NCBI GenBank assembly: GCA_013396655.1
Contig: WBMV01004890.1
Location: 1,265,025 to 1,329,024, forward strand
Length of the DNA: 64,000 nt
Direction: 5' to 3'
Origin: Campylorhamphus procurvoides
Lineage: Eukaryota > Chordata > Aves > Passeriformes > Dendrocolaptidae
In this document: in pieces, positions 46,336 to 60,010 of the stretch
Position numbering within the stretch: the first letter of the stretch is position 1
Layout: every line of letters begins with the position of its first letter
Program-made: the position numbers and the translations under genes
Notes under the pieces: model-generated
Databases searched by the model: none
What the model saw: only the letters and a program-made list of their open reading frames with translations
Told to the model about the DNA's origin: nothing

Positions 46336-49300
46336 ATGACCTGTAAAGACACAGAACTCACAGCTTGCTCAGAATCATTTAAAAAACACTTTTCTGCTCA
46401 TATTTGGTCTGAAAAACAGACTTTGAAACATGAGCAATCCAGGTTATTTAAGGCTGAGGAGAAGACCGGGATACCAGCCCTAGGTGGAAATGAAGCTCTA
46501 AAAAAGGGCAGTGACAGCCTCTCTGGTGTTTCCACTGACCCTGCCTTGCTGTTTTGACTTTAACCTGGGATTTTATTCTTTTATCATAGTCTAAAGACAT
46601 TACTTAAATGTGCAGGCTAACTTCAAGCTCACTCTTGACTGATAATTTATTATTTTTGCATTATGAACTCCACATCGTTGTTTCAAGTGAACCCTGTATC
46701 TCTGGTGATGGGAGTTGTGCTATTTAAGTTAATGCTTTTAGTCCTTATGCAGCAACTCTTGATGAGCTCTCCAAGGTGGGCAGAGAGCAATTTTAAACTC
46801 TACTGTTAGGAGGCTTTATAAATGTTCCTGTGAATACCAATGAAGTCTAATGGTAAATGGTGTGATTAGCTTCCTTGATCTGAAATTTCAAGTGACCTAG
46901 TTGTTGCTCTAATTAACTGCTTCTTTCACATGTACTTATTATCAAGATGCATTATGTGCAGCCAGAGTTCCTTCTGTGGTCTGAAAGATGGGCAGGGCAG
47001 GGTTTTACTATCATCTTGCAGTTAATATCAACTTTATATTTTTGTAGTACTCTAATTTTCAAGGAGACAAAAAGAAGTTTTGCATTCATTACTGTTGTCT
47101 TTTATATGGCTAATCAAATAAGCTCTGACATGGAGCCAAAAATGTATCAAGGTTAGGCCAGGTAGAGAGAAAACAAAAGCAAAAGCATTTATGTCCAGCA
47201 GAGTTTTTAAGCACTGCTAATCCTGCAGTATTTAGCTTTACCTGGGTCTTTGTTCAGTGCATTAATTCACCAGGTTTGTAATGTGCTCAGCTGTGTTAAA
47301 GAGTTTTTCTGCAAAGTTTTTAAAGGAGATTTTTGAAGCTCTTCATTGCAGTTTTAGCTTTCTCTGGTGATGTAAGAACAATCCATTGATGGTTTTTGTA
47401 TACGCTGTTCCTCTCCTGCACCAAAGAGGGAAATTGTGATTCAGGGGCAGATGCTAATTTTTTAATCAGTTTGAGCTGAGTGAAATCAAACAGCTGGAGA
47501 GAGGAAGAGAATTGGAGTGGAAAGCAATTTGTGAAGTAGATGTTGTTCTTGAGGGTTTCCTGAAATTCCTTACTCGGTGATAGCAGGGAAGAACTGGTAT
47601 GGTGCCTGGCCTGAGAACCTCTGCCTTCAATCTACTGGAGGAGAAAAAGGGGTATAAACTTGTTGAGTGAGTCAGTGATGTCTTGTTACCAGAAAGGAAC
47701 AAAAGAATTCATAGCATTTCTGCAAAACTAGGCAGCTACTTCTGGCCATTAATAATAATGCCACTGTTTGCCTTTCCTTCTGAAAAATTCCGGGTCTGCA
47801 TTTGCAAATAGTGTGTGTACCTTTGGTCTGCAAGAGTAGTCTGAACTATCTAGTATTGAATGGCCCTCTCTTAAAGGACAAAGGGTTAAAAGGGGAAAGC
47901 AAAGATGTACCAGTAGAGTTGGATCAATCCAGTGTGTTTACTACTCATCCTTTCCTCAGGGATATGTAGGCTATGCTGCATTTGATGTGCCAGACAAGTG
48001 GCTTAAAATGATCCTGCTTTAGTTTCTGTAGTTATTCCTGCAGTGAGCTGTGTGTGTCACCATTGGTGTGGGTGTAGGATGAAGGTACAGGTAGGTGACA
48101 TCCATAAGAAGGCATATTTTTGGTTGCTGGTCTGTATTACACATTGACATGAAATGAAATTCACGTCATCTCACTTGCCATTTTATCAACTGTGTTCCCA
48201 GTGGTTCCATAAAGAGTAATTCACATCACAATTTGGGAAGGAATTATTTGAACTAAGATCTAAAAAAGAATAAAGGTATGGCCAGTGGTCCACCAAATTT
48301 CTGGAGACAAGTAATAATCGTAGGGATGTGATTTCATGTTAATTTTCACTCTGTGTGTGGAGGGGGGGGAGCAGGGGGAAGTTGACTGGAGAAATGTAAA
48401 AATTCCGTTGCAGTTCTGTCATACTTTAGGAGCTTCCCCAAGAACAGTAACTCTTAATGTTGGCCTCCAATGTGCTGTTTCATTTTATGGTGACTAATAG
48501 ACATAACAGTGGCAAGGTAATGAAAATTGGTATGGTTCTTGTTGCAAGTGGCATGGCCTCTCACCACGACACGCTGGTAGCTTCAGATGCTTGCTGCTTG
48601 TAGGCCCCTTTGATCAAGAGAAGAAAAAATGTTTGTTGAATAGTGGTGCAACTTGAGAGTTGTTTAAACTCTCTCAGGAATAGTTAAGAAGCCTTTAGGT
48701 ATTGTCCTGACTGCTCTTGATGGAAAGCCCTTCAGGAAACCTTCCTTTCCTGATGTTGTTCTGGCATCTCTCTCTGAGAACAGCAGGCGGAGGATTTTCT
48801 GCTGGTCAAGTGCCCCTTTCTTCTCAATTCAACTTTGATTTTTGCACAGTCAAGGATTTTCTCTGCATGGCACTTCATAATTGCTGAAATGGAAGGATCA
48901 CAGTAATACCTGGGGAGGCTGAAGCAATGTTTTCACTAACCACCCAGCCATTTGTGTGACAGGATTCCATCTGTATGGATTTCAGCAGTATTTTAACTCA
49001 CAGCAGAGTACAGCCAGCCAGGGGTAGGGAACTGGTTCAGAGAGTGTACTGAAGCTTCAGGCAGTGATAACCTTCTGAAGGAGTAGAAGGAGATGGATTT
49101 AGTTGGCTGAAGGGCTGCACTACCAGTGCCCAACATGAATCCAGTATCCTGGCGCTCTCTTCCCCCGGCTGCACAAACATCAGCAATACACAGTTCTGGA
49201 TCCATGCTGGATTTGGGAGCATCTTCTGCACCAGAGCAGCAACTTTGGTACCGACTTTGTGCAGTGACTTCATAGAGCTTCTGTTGCAGAGCCCTCGCTG

Positions 49301-49559
49301 TGATCAGGGATGCTGTCCTAGAAAAGAAGAAAGCTTTTCTTGCTTAGCTTGTGTTTGTTGAGAGGGAGCTCTTTTTTCACACAGCTTTTGTAGTTTCTCT
49401 TTGATCATCTTGAAACCAGACCTTTGAGTGCACAGCTTTAACAGTGTTTATACTATCCTGACTTATTATTTCAACCTCTGCTGTTGCTTAGGCAATCTGA
49501 CTAGCGAAGATCATAGTGCCTTTAAAGTCACACCTAATTCAAGCACAAAACACTCTAGT
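46336..49559. other. Single-copy non-coding DNA
   Basis: No supported gene or repeat family. A run of eight G occurs near 48363, with a five-G run after it. Overlapping minus frames at 48993-49273 are under 80 codons. Confidence 0.5.
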
Positions 49560-49760
49560 TTACAGGGCAGTTTGGGTTGGGGTTTTAATTTTTTTTTTCC
49601 CTTGGCTGTTTTGGGTTTTTGTGAGGTTTTGGTTGATTTTGATTTTTTGCTCAGGGTGTTTCCACAAGGTCTTTCTGCCTTGGGTGGAGGTTGTATTGGT
49701 TGTGTGGTTTTGGGTGGGAATTGGATGGTTTGGAGTTGGTGGCTCTGCTTGGCTTGTACA
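49560..49760 (+). repeat. G/T-rich low-complexity tract
   Basis: About 200 bp dominated by G and T (TTTGGG, GGTTTT, GTTGG units), with a T run at 49590-49600 and little A or C. It keeps two plus frames open by chance, including one of about 119 codons. An A/C-rich tract follows at 49905. Confidence 0.85.
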
Positions 49761-49904
49761 ATTTATTTTTCTTTTTCACTGGAGTGAAAAACCATGAAAG
49801 GCTTTTCAGTTGCAGGTAGTTAGATTTTTAAGATACTCTTTGGTCTTTCTATGTGGTGGATTTCTCGTTTATTCATATATAAAATAACTGACAGAGCAAC
49901 TAGA

Positions 49905-50010
49905 CTTAAAAAAAACAAAAACGAAAAAACCCCAAAACAACAACACCGGCCCCCCAAACAACAAAAAAAGCCCAAAACAACAACAAAAAAACCCAAACAA
50001 CAAAGCAGGC
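49905..50010. repeat. A/C-only low-complexity tract
   Basis: About 105 bp, nearly all A and C, with CAACAA, CCCAAAACAA and AAAACCC units and a CCGGCCCCCC core. It is loosely complementary to the G/T-rich tract about 150 bp upstream. Confidence 0.9.
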
Positions 50011-50372
50011 ATTAAGAATATTGTAATAACTGAAAAACCCCAACTTATATGAACTGTCCAAGCAGCCTAGTGTCATAAAGACATTCAGTCATTGGGCAAC
50101 ATTGGCTTCTTGAACCAGTGTTTTTTCAAGTAGAGAGAATGAAGGAATATTGATTATAATATGGGCATCATGTTCTAGTATTGATAGTAATTGTTATTTT
50201 ATGTTCTGTAAAATCCTTCTAAACTTTCCTTGTTTAAACTGCTCAGGTTTACTACTCTACAAAACCATTTAATTATGCAGTTTTAAATAGCTGACATTTT
50301 TTTTTTCAAAGCAATAGAATTACAAGGAAGAATAAGCTAATCCTAAACAAAAACTCAGATGCATGCATACAA

Positions 50373-50405
50373 ACATATATAAATATATATAATATATATA
50401 TAAAT
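50373..50405. repeat. TA-rich simple repeat
   Basis: Imperfect ATAT and TATA units (ATATATAAATATATATAATA-type). A short microsatellite. Confidence 0.85.
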
Positions 50406-50944
50406 ACAGTTTGGCTTTGGATTGGCCAGGATTTTAGAAGTGGATCCTTGTTCTGCTGATCTTTTAATCATAATTGAACAGTAACTGTGTTCTGTTCTAT
50501 TCTGCTGCAAAATCCCAAGTTTTCTTGGAAGCCAAGTCTCTCTGTGTCCAGCAGGAATGGTTTTCATGGCACAAAATCCCAAGCAACAGTATGTAACTCC
50601 CAGGAAGCAGGATAGGGAAATCCAGAGAAGCTACACCAAACAAACTAAGCCAGGCCATGTTTGATCAAGCTGACAGTGGTTTTGCACCATCCTGAAGTTT
50701 TGGGCTCAAGCAGGAAGCTATTCCTGTTGGAAGACAAATTAAGACAAGTACAGAATTTTAAAAATACCTTTAAATCTACTAATTTTTCTTGTCTTCACAA
50801 TGCCTTGCAATAAAAAATTCCTTTGCGCGAACTTGTATTGGCCAGAGTTTCCCACTTGTCACTGTGTTTGCTGAGGCTGTTGGGACATTCAGCAAACATA
50901 CATCCCTATTTAGGTATCTGTTTGATGCTTTCCTGATGCATCCT

Positions 50945-51125
50945 AAGGAAGGGCAGGGGGATCAAGGGCACCCTCAGCATGTTTGCAGCTGGCACCAAGC
51001 TCGTGGGGCTGTCACATGCTGGAGGGAAGGAATGTCCTCCAGGGGCACCTGGGCAGGCTGAGAGGTAGAGCCAGGGGAACCTCATGAAGTTCAACAAAGC
51101 CAAGTGTAAGGTCCTGCCCCTTGAT
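50945..51125 (+). mobile_element. CR1 LINE ORF2 C-terminal remnant, sense
   Basis: CACCCTCAGCATGTTTGCAG, GGCACCAAGCTCGTGGGG and GAACCTCATGAAGTTCAACA followed by AAGCCAAGTGTAAGGTCCTG correspond to the distal reverse-transcriptase region of CR1. One frame gives NLMKFNKAKCKVLP, matching the conserved NLMKFNKxKCxVL string of the family. Frameshifts elsewhere and missing flanks make it a dead fragment. It lacks the 3' UTR and tail seen in the other copies, so it was truncated at both ends. Confidence 0.82.
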
Positions 51126-53837
51126 TGAGGAGATCACCAACAGCAGGAGATGCTGAGGACAAATTGATGGGGAGATGGAAGAAACACTGGGCTGGTATTT
51201 TTCTGGTTGTAGCATGATATCTAGAGGATGCATTTTATAAGCCCTGAAGTTGAGAAAGGTAAAAATGCTTTGCTGATTTGTAGCATCTTTGTTGTTTTGC
51301 ACCCCTGGGAGAAGCTGACCTTGTTTCGGGAGTGTTTTTTCCTCCTGCTCTTGTGTGTTTTGAAGCTTTGATCACCTCTGTTATCTTTAAAGACAGCATG
51401 GCTTAGACAGGGAGAGGGAAATATAAAACCAAAGTACCTCATATCACAGGCATTTTACATGCTGCACTAATACAAGAAATGTAAGCCCTTAATGTGAAGG
51501 AGTGGCTACAGATGTAGTCGGAGTATGTAATCAAATGCCATGTAGACTGTTAGTCCATAGGTAATGGGCAAAATTACAGAGATACTCTGCTCACAAATTG
51601 CATTTACAGCATTTCTCTTTCATACAGTAGTTGTGTCTGCCTTTGGATCCTTAAGATGTCTTTGAGTACCACAGTGAGAGTAAAAAGTGTTGTTCATCCC
51701 AAGGTCACTTTGCTACTTGAGAGCAGCTGCCCTCCAAAGAGCACATAATGAATAGTTTTATTACCTTTTGCTTGGGTTTCCCTATGTGCCATAGATTACT
51801 TCATATGCTATCAGCTCATTTCTCCTTTTTCTTTTTTTTTTCCCTTCCCATTCTCTGAACTACTGCTTTCTACAACTGTTTCCATCCTAGTTAAAAATCG
51901 TTTATATAGCACCATAAATTACAGGCACTTTACAAGCACTAAGATGCTGCCTTTGGCCCAAATATTCTCTGGTTCCTCCTTGATTTCTGGTGTACCGTTT
52001 TTTTTTACTTAACACAGTGCCTGGGGATTTTAAGGTAAATTGCATTAATGCCCTGTTTTATTCCCACAGTTTTTCATGATGGAATGATGGGGAGTCAATT
52101 CATGGGATGTAGGTAACTAATCATTTGTTTGTCCTTAGGATAAAGGCATTGCTTACTAATAATTCCAGGCACAGTTTGGTGCATATACATATACATTTGC
52201 ATCTAAACCCTGCAGGCACTGGAAAAAAAAATGCAGACTTTGGATGATTTAGCTTCCCCCTTATTCTTTTTTTCTTGCCACTGTAACTGGCATTTCCCAT
52301 TTTTTATATTGAAATCTCCCAGGAATGTTCATGTGATGTTGCCACAATGCCCAAGTGAGAACCTGGCAGCATGTTCTGTAATGATGCCTCTGAAAAAGCA
52401 GTTTATTTTTTGAGCTTTGGCTCACTTTCTAGGCTCCCAACTCAAGGATATCTTACACCTGGTCTATTTCAGTCCTGCACCATTAAAATGCAAATTTAAA
52501 ATCTAATTGGAGTTACCATTTGTTTTTAAATGAAGAAAAATAATTTGTCTGAAAAATAGTAATCCAAAATACAGCAAAGGTCTGTTACTGGAATTGTTTT
52601 CCTTTTTCCTTCACCTGTAAACAGAGATTCTTGTAGAAAACCACCAAACAAACAGTTGTAAATATAGGAAAGACTATTAACTGACCAATTTAATTTATCC
52701 TAAGCCATTGAATGTGCAGGTCTTTGGTGCTGCTCATCTGCCCACTCCTATGCTCACATGGAAATGTGGAATCCAGCACAGCATTGTCGGGGCTTCTTTC
52801 AGTTAGGATAATCTTGTATCCAAACTATCTGTTTTACAGGGAGAGACAGTAGAATATTTTGAATATTCATCAGTGTTAAAAATACAGCAAAATTTCTCTC
52901 AAATTTGAGAATTTTTTCACATGTTGCCATCAGAACAGTCACGGTGTGCCAGCATTGCCATGCAGCTCCTTGTGGTTTAAAAACAGCAAGCGGTGCTGAC
53001 TGTACATTGGCAGATCTATTGGCTGCAAAGAAATTGCTTTCTATATTCTACTCAGTACATTAAAATTATGATACCTCTGACTGAGCCAAAATAATTTTAA
53101 AAAGTGGTTTTTAGTCATTTCTAGTTTTGAAAAGGTATTAGAGACTCCAAGAGTATATATAATGGTATTAGGTTTACATTTAACTCTCAAAAAGGCTTTC
53201 ACCACTTTTAGAGAAATCTTATGTGATACCAAATGTATAATAATAGGAAAAACATGGACTTTTATTTCTAAAAAGGTTGAAAGGAAAAAAAAATCTTATT
53301 TTTCAAACCATATTTTCACATTTAATTCAGAATCATCCAAGGCTTATTTTGAAAGCATTGGAAAACTAAAGTTATTAAAACTGGAAACACACTAAGCATG
53401 CAACTGTAATTATGTTAAAATTGGTATGACAATGCAATGCAGAGGAAACTGAGTTGAAACAAAGTTTTTTGACATTATTGCAGTAAATGGTGAAAGCAGA
53501 TTGATGTTTCTGGGTGACTTTCTGTGCTAAATCCCAGCCAAGTGCTTGCCATGTTCCTGTTGGCTGCTTGGCTTCCTGCTGGAATGCTGGGAAAACTGGG
53601 AATGCACATCCCCTCCTTGGCCAGGTGGTGGCAAGAATCTAAACAGCATCGGAATTTGTGACACAGAAATAGCCTTAATCAAAGAAAAAGATAGAATATG
53701 TCTAATGAGCTGTTTGTGCTCCCTGACTTGCATGTTTGGATATCCATAATCATGGAAGGGTTTAGTTCAGCCAAGTTGGCAAACTTGGAGCGCAGGGAGC
53801 ATCCCATTGAATGCTCAGAGGAAAACAGCCCAAGATA
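51126..53837. other. Single-copy non-coding DNA
   Basis: No supported gene or repeat. There are T runs near 51830 and 51998, and the sequence is AT-rich throughout. Confidence 0.5.
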
Positions 53838-54524
53838 TCACCTCTGAGAGGCCAGATGGGCCTTGTGCAATCCCAGACTGCAGTCTGGAGCCTCCCTGCC
53901 TCTGAAGAATTGTGTTAATGAGCTCTGCTCAGGGGGCATTCCCTTGTTTGAATGGAAAACAAGCCTTGCTAGTTCCCCCTTTGCTCTGGATGGACATAGG
54001 AACCAGGAACTAAAGAGAAGCAGAGTACCCAATTCTAAATGTTCTTTGCTGGTTTTCCACAACAGCACATGAAATTTCATACGTTTAAAAAAAAATAAAC
54101 TAAAGTAGCTTTTGAAATGCCTTAATGTCGTTTCCTTGCAAAGATGCTGTGCTTCAGCAAGGTTTAGCTCAGTGAAAAGCAGTGAAAGACTGGGATGCCT
54201 TTGATCAGCGTTCTGCAGTTCCCTCTGTGTGGAGCCCAGGTGGGAGTAGTGCAGGGAGCAGGGGCAGTGCTGTGTTAGCCAAGGCTGTGGCCACAGAGGC
54301 TGCCCCTTCTCCCAGGGCACACTTTTGCTGCAGACAAAGGCAGCAGGTGTTTGGTGTGCCCCTTGCCAACGCTCTCTTTTAGTCTCACTCCGAGCACCAA
54401 CAGCCTTTTGGCATGGGCAGTGCTTGAGAACCATGCAGTAATCTCGGGCTGCAGCACAATGATGCCACCATGGTAGTGGTTTGTCTCTGATGAAAGATGG
54501 AACAGTTAAGTGAGGAACAATCAT
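53838..54524 (-). other. Longest ATG open frame in the window, 228 codons, unrecognised
   Basis: The minus strand is open from 54593 (a TTG) down to a stop at 53838, with the first ATG at 54524. The product has scattered histidine, cysteine and tryptophan, a phenylalanine-rich patch in the middle (SYFSLFFFKRM) and no transmembrane or signal segment that I would call. No domain is recognised. A frame this long is unlikely by chance at local base composition, but the lack of domain order argues against a conserved gene. It may be a decayed insertion or a lineage-specific transcript. Confidence 0.18.
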
Positions 54525-54593
54525 TTCTTGTGATGCTGCTGGAAAATTTCCCTCCTGAGGAAAAGAAAAAGCTCTGTTTTTGCACGTATGCAA

Positions 54594-57500
54594 AAGTATT
54601 TTTAGTTTACACTACCAGAAGAATTTACAGGTTGGTGTGAGAGGGAGTTTATATTTCCAGAATTGCAGTGTTTTTAGAATAGGGTGTAGTTTTTTTTAAT
54701 TTTCTTGTTTTCAGTGTCAGTACATGTGCATTTGCTGTTGGAAATAGTGAACTTTGCATTTTGTTGCTGGGAAAGAAGTATCCAACTGATATGAACCATG
54801 AACCCCCTAGGAAAATAAAGAATACATAGATTCAGAGCATCTCAGAGCCCAAATTAAATATTTAATGTACAGGCTGGATCCCTCCTAATGGAGAGTGTCT
54901 GAGGTAAGCACGGCATCTCTAATGTACAATCAATTTAATAACTGAAAGAACAGGCAGCTCATGTAAGGAGAGAATGCAGTGAGTATTTTGATTTCAGACT
55001 CAAGCATTGTATGATAAGTGAACTTCGTAATTGTGAGAATGAATAGTCAGGAAATCCAGCTTCCCTTTGCTGAAGGAGTTTGTGGTAGTACCAGGAGGCA
55101 GTGGGGAAGTCTGATTCTTGCACAGGTTGGTTTGATCATTGTCTGGTGGACAGGCCTTTGGGCTGCTGTGCAAGTGGATATAGAATCAGAGCACTGACAG
55201 GCTTTGTAATGCTTGAAACACACAGGCAAAAATATTCCAAATTTGACCTTTTGCAATACACTGCATCCTCCCAAAATTAAGACCAGGGAGAAAAATCATT
55301 CCTCCTGTGGGGATGTTGGAAAGGGTATATAGTGATCTAGTCATCATCTTCCAGCACTGTGGGGAAAACAAGACAAGGCTCTTGTGTTCCTTGGGACAGT
55401 GTTGTGTGCATTTACCTGCAGGGGGATTGGCAGCTTCTTGACTGCAAGAACCTCCTTACAGGTACTCGTGTGTTGCACTAACTTTCCTCTAGAAACACCT
55501 ATTCTTTAAAAACAACCCTGTCCTGTTTAAAGGCATTCTAAATGTGGAGAGGAGTCCTTGTACTTGCAAGCATTGGGTGTGAACAAGAACAGACTGTGGA
55601 TAGCTGTGTGCAGATCCTGTCACAGAGATGTCATGCTCCAAGACAACAGGAAGACATCCCCTCTACCACACTGCCAGCAGCTCGCTGTGTCTCCTGACAT
55701 CCCCTGCATTCCCTCACATAGCTGGGGCTGATGGGCACAAGTTTCCCAGGATATTTGAAGTGATCTCAAAATAATTTGAGTCCCTTCTAAAAATCTAAAC
55801 CATTTGGGCATACATGTACATACAGCACAGGGCATGTATTGAGAAAAGACTTAACTGTTGTCTCACTGCTTACTTGTCTTAAATGCACAAATAGTTTCAG
55901 TAAATGTCAAGGGTTTCTGGAAAACCATCATTTGAGACCTATTAAAGGGGAATGTTCACTGAGTCTCACTGTAGAAACAAAAAAAAAGTAAGGGTTGTGG
56001 AGAATATCTGCAGACATCAGGATGATGGAGGGAGCCCTACAAGTCACAAAATGAAAGGCAGGCAAAGATGTCCAAGTGTTTTTGTGGTCTGGAAGGCAGC
56101 CAAAGAGGCATTGATTTATTAAAGAGCGGCATCATGGCTTCCTTTTCTCTATGTGATGGTGCCATTAGAGCTCCTCAGTCTGATTTCTTTGAGGATGAGG
56201 ACTAGGAATTTCAAACAGAACACCCAAAGAAGATTCTGAAGAGAGTTATTTTCAGATGGATGCCACTGCCAGACAGGCAGTGTGACTGTGTACCTGCCCA
56301 GGGAGTTCAGTGTGTGAAGTGCATGCCAGTGTTTGCATATGAGATCCCTGAGGGTTCAACACAGCACCCACTTGTGCAAAAACTACCCCAGCAGTTGTGG
56401 ACCTGGGTTTTACACTCTGCACTTGTGATGTGGTACCCAAAAACCAGCTCTAATGAGACAGGTAATTTAGCAATTGTGAGCCACCCATTAATAATGACAT
56501 ACTTGACCTTTTGTTAACAGGGTTAACTCACTGCACCTCTAGCATCATCTTTTTCTCTCTTTTCCTACATATGTGTAAATCTTTACTTATTTTCCTCATT
56601 TTCTCTCTGAGTGGCCAGTATTTTAGTTCTGTAATTTTCCATACCCGACACACACCTCCCCCCTAAAACTGTGCCCCCTCCTGTGTCTGCTTGTTTGTCA
56701 CTTTACATGCCTGGAGATGAGCAGCACCTGCCTTCTGCAGGACCCTGCTGCAGGCCACTGCTGCTACTGGGAGGGAAACAGTGGAGATGCTGGCAGGGCT
56801 AGTTCTGGAGCTCTTCCCAAGATTTCAGGTGCCAGGGGAGCAGATTTTTTCTGTTCCTTGTAACCAGGCTGTTGTAGCAGTGCTGCTGGCATCACCAGGG
56901 GTGCTGCCGGCAGCCTGGCACGAGGAGGAGTGCTCTTAGCACACACTGCATGTCCCTCACCAAATCCAAACAATGATATAAGTAACCCTCAGTTACAAGG
57001 CTGTTCTCACTTGTTAAAAAGCAAGTGAGACAAGGAGACAGAGCATGAATTAGTTGTGTCAGGTATATAGTCAGAATAACAACTGATAGGTTTGCTGTGA
57101 TAAGTCCTGTATGATGGCTTTGCTGAAAGGTAGACTGTTTGATGATTTACTGAACTATTATAAGTGGTAAAACTGATCCATTTGTTATCATCCAGTGCAT
57201 AAAGACTTCAGGATTTAAGGAGCCTGCACTAAATAACAAAGCAATTTATAAACTCATAAACTGAAAATTACAGGGAAGAAGTCCTTAAGTCATAGGTAAT
57301 AGCAACCTTTTATCATATTAGTGATGATTATCAAATGTTAACCCCTACCCCCCTTTTTAAAACAAAATCCTACCTTGCAATTACTTAAAGAAGTCATGGG
57401 TATAAGTTGGTACAGATTTATTGTGCGAATGTTGCAAGTTTTATTGTTTATGTGAATGCCATCCCTCCCTCCCTGCTCCATCGTGTCCCTACATCAGCTG

Positions 57501-59879
57501 ATGTGCACTGATTTATGGCTCAGCTGGCAGCACTGTGTTGGCTCAAGTTAGCTGAGCAATGGTATTAGCTGGCTCTGCTTTTGAGCAGAAGATCTTTACC
57601 CAAAGCCAATTTGAGTGTAGTATCTTGAAAAGAGAATCTTTCTGTGTTTCAATAAACAGATAATAGTTAGCAATAGTTGGTTTCAGCTTAGCCTGGTCTA
57701 AGGAGAAGATAATTATGTGTCCTGCTGTGAAGATGGAAATACCCTGTACCGGATTTTAAAAATGCATTATAAGATTGTAAGTTGCCTTTGTGTCCTCTTG
57801 AATCAAAGATTTTATGGGCGGTAGAAAGAAGATGTTGACTAAAGCTAAGCAAACATTTGCCTGGAGGTAATTCCTCTCATGACATTAGTTTCTTTTTTTC
57901 TGCTTGAGAGTATCCTGAGATACTAAATTAATTCAATTTTATTCCACCAATCTAAGTTCTCAAGGAACAGACGAATCAAGAGCCACTTGTTACCAGTCCT
58001 CAATATTTGATATCCAGCTTGGTTTGTCAAAGTGTGAGTGATTACATGCTCAACCAGACTTGCTCCTTTTTGTGATCTCTATAAGCAGAGTATCTAAAGT
58101 CAAGGTGAAGATTTGCAAAAACATCTGGGCATTATCCCCAAGGAAATTGGAGAGCTATACTAACATTTCAGGAAATTTAAAAATTTAAAACAATGTTTAC
58201 TAACAGCCAGTAAATTCTGATCCCACTGTCCCTGGTATTTCTCTTCACAGACCTTACTGTAAGTAAAGTCCATCACCATCCCACAGTGACACTGTCCCTG
58301 ATCAGGACAGAGGCTGGGGCCCAGTTAGGACAGCTTAAAACCAGGAGAGAGTATGGGAGGTTTTGCTCTGGCTGTCAGGGTTTTCCTTGGCTGAACTCTT
58401 GGCTGAGTCTGTTCTCACTAAAAGCAGCAATATAGATAAGAGGTTGGGCTGTTACCAATCCAACAATGATAACTAATCATTTGGGTTAATTAGACTCTCT
58501 TAGTTACCCTCTAAGAGTGTTGTCAGGATGGAATATCTGAATGTAGGGAGAAATTAGCTGTTGACTTTGTTCATAGTGAAGTACCAGGCAAAGGGTCAGA
58601 CCCCTCATGGGTTTTCCAATGATATGCTAAGAAAAGGGAAAGCAAGTTTGATTTTCCTGGTTCTCTCGGAAACCATCAGCTGCGTGCATCCCATGCCTAT
58701 GTCACAGAATTTGGGATCCAGGGAGGCTCCCATCTGTCTCCATCCTGCCTTGGACTATACACTGAACCCAGTTCATCAAACAGCCAGGCACCCTGACTTG
58801 GTATGTTTAAATTGTGATGAAGTCTCATGGCCAAATTGTTGGCTGGTTGCTCCTCAGGCTTTCCTGGGACAATATTCTGGCCTGGTTGTACAGCAAATGA
58901 ACACAGAAACTAATTTCTTGCATCAAAAGCGGCACAAGTGCTAAAGTAATAGAAATTAATTGAAAATGGAAAAAACTGGTGAAAACACAGAATAGTTTAT
59001 AAACCAACTGAAGTATACATGAAGTTGTGCTCTGATTGCTCTTCTGCAGTTGTGCTGAAATCCAAAAAGCAAAAGCTGGAAAAACAGCACAGCAAAACCT
59101 TAACACTGCAGTGATTTAAGAGCAGATTAAGGGCTCGTTTTGTTACCATACCTCCTAACCATTGCAGTTTTTCATGTCATAAATAGCCATGATGGATGAG
59201 GCTGTTAAAGGGTGGAAATTAAGCACAAACACAAATATTTTTTGCTTTCTAAATGTTTTGAATTTTAAATGTTTTGAATTATTTTTTGTATTCTGTGTAA
59301 ATTGTGGGAGATTTTAGTGTTGTTACAGCTCATGTGTCATGTACATCCTTGGTAGCTTTTCTTGGTGAAGCTTGAGTTAAAAAAAACAGTTAATTACCAG
59401 TAATGGCAGCATGATCATTGCCATCACACTCCCTCCCTCCTTTATTAAGCTTTTCTTTTTTAAGAATTATTAAATCCCTCACATGATTTAATTCTGAAGA
59501 AGGTAGACTTGTTAAAGTCGATAAGTTTTGTCTTTGCCGTCCATGAGTCAAATAAATAGATGATTTCAATATCCTTCTCTATGTTCATATAGCATCTAGA
59601 AAAATAGAGATGATACCATTGAGCACTGAGATTACTTTGAAATATTCTGAGAGTTCCTAGGAGTGTTACGTGTCCTGCAAGAGGAGAAACTTAGTCTGCG
59701 TTTTCTTATCTTCCAATGCAGTAAGCAGCAATATCAATACTGTTTCCCATCTTCTGTGTCATTAATAAATATGCCAAGATATGTCCATGAATTATGGGTC
59801 TTTAATAAGGTAATGGAACTCCTAGAATCTAGAGCCTGATTTTTTTTATTTTTTTTTAAATCTGAACTGCTTAGGTGCC
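54594..59879. other. Single-copy non-coding DNA
   Basis: No supported gene. A GC-richer patch lies at 56690-56960. A 127-codon plus frame at 58561-58944 opens at TTG and shows no domain. A 15-bp direct duplication (TAAATGTTTTGAATT) lies at 59250-59280. Confidence 0.5.
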
Positions 59880-60010
59880 AATAAGAATGTGCTGATCACA
59901 TATAACTAGTGTCTATTAATCATGAATGCACAATTTATTATTTCATTTTTGCTATTAGCAACTATTTTTATCTACCCATAATATCTCACCAATCTCTTGT
60001 GATCCTGCAG
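59880..60010. promoter_or_regulatory. CNE-like AT-rich block
   Basis: Unique AT-rich sequence containing GTCTATTAATCATGAATG, CAATTTATTATTTC, TTTGCTATTAGCAAC and CCCATAATATC, with several homeodomain cores close together. Confidence 0.25.

Noticed and set aside
58561..58944. 127-codon plus-strand frame
   Set aside because: It opens at TTG, shows no domain, and no splice or promoter context was found.
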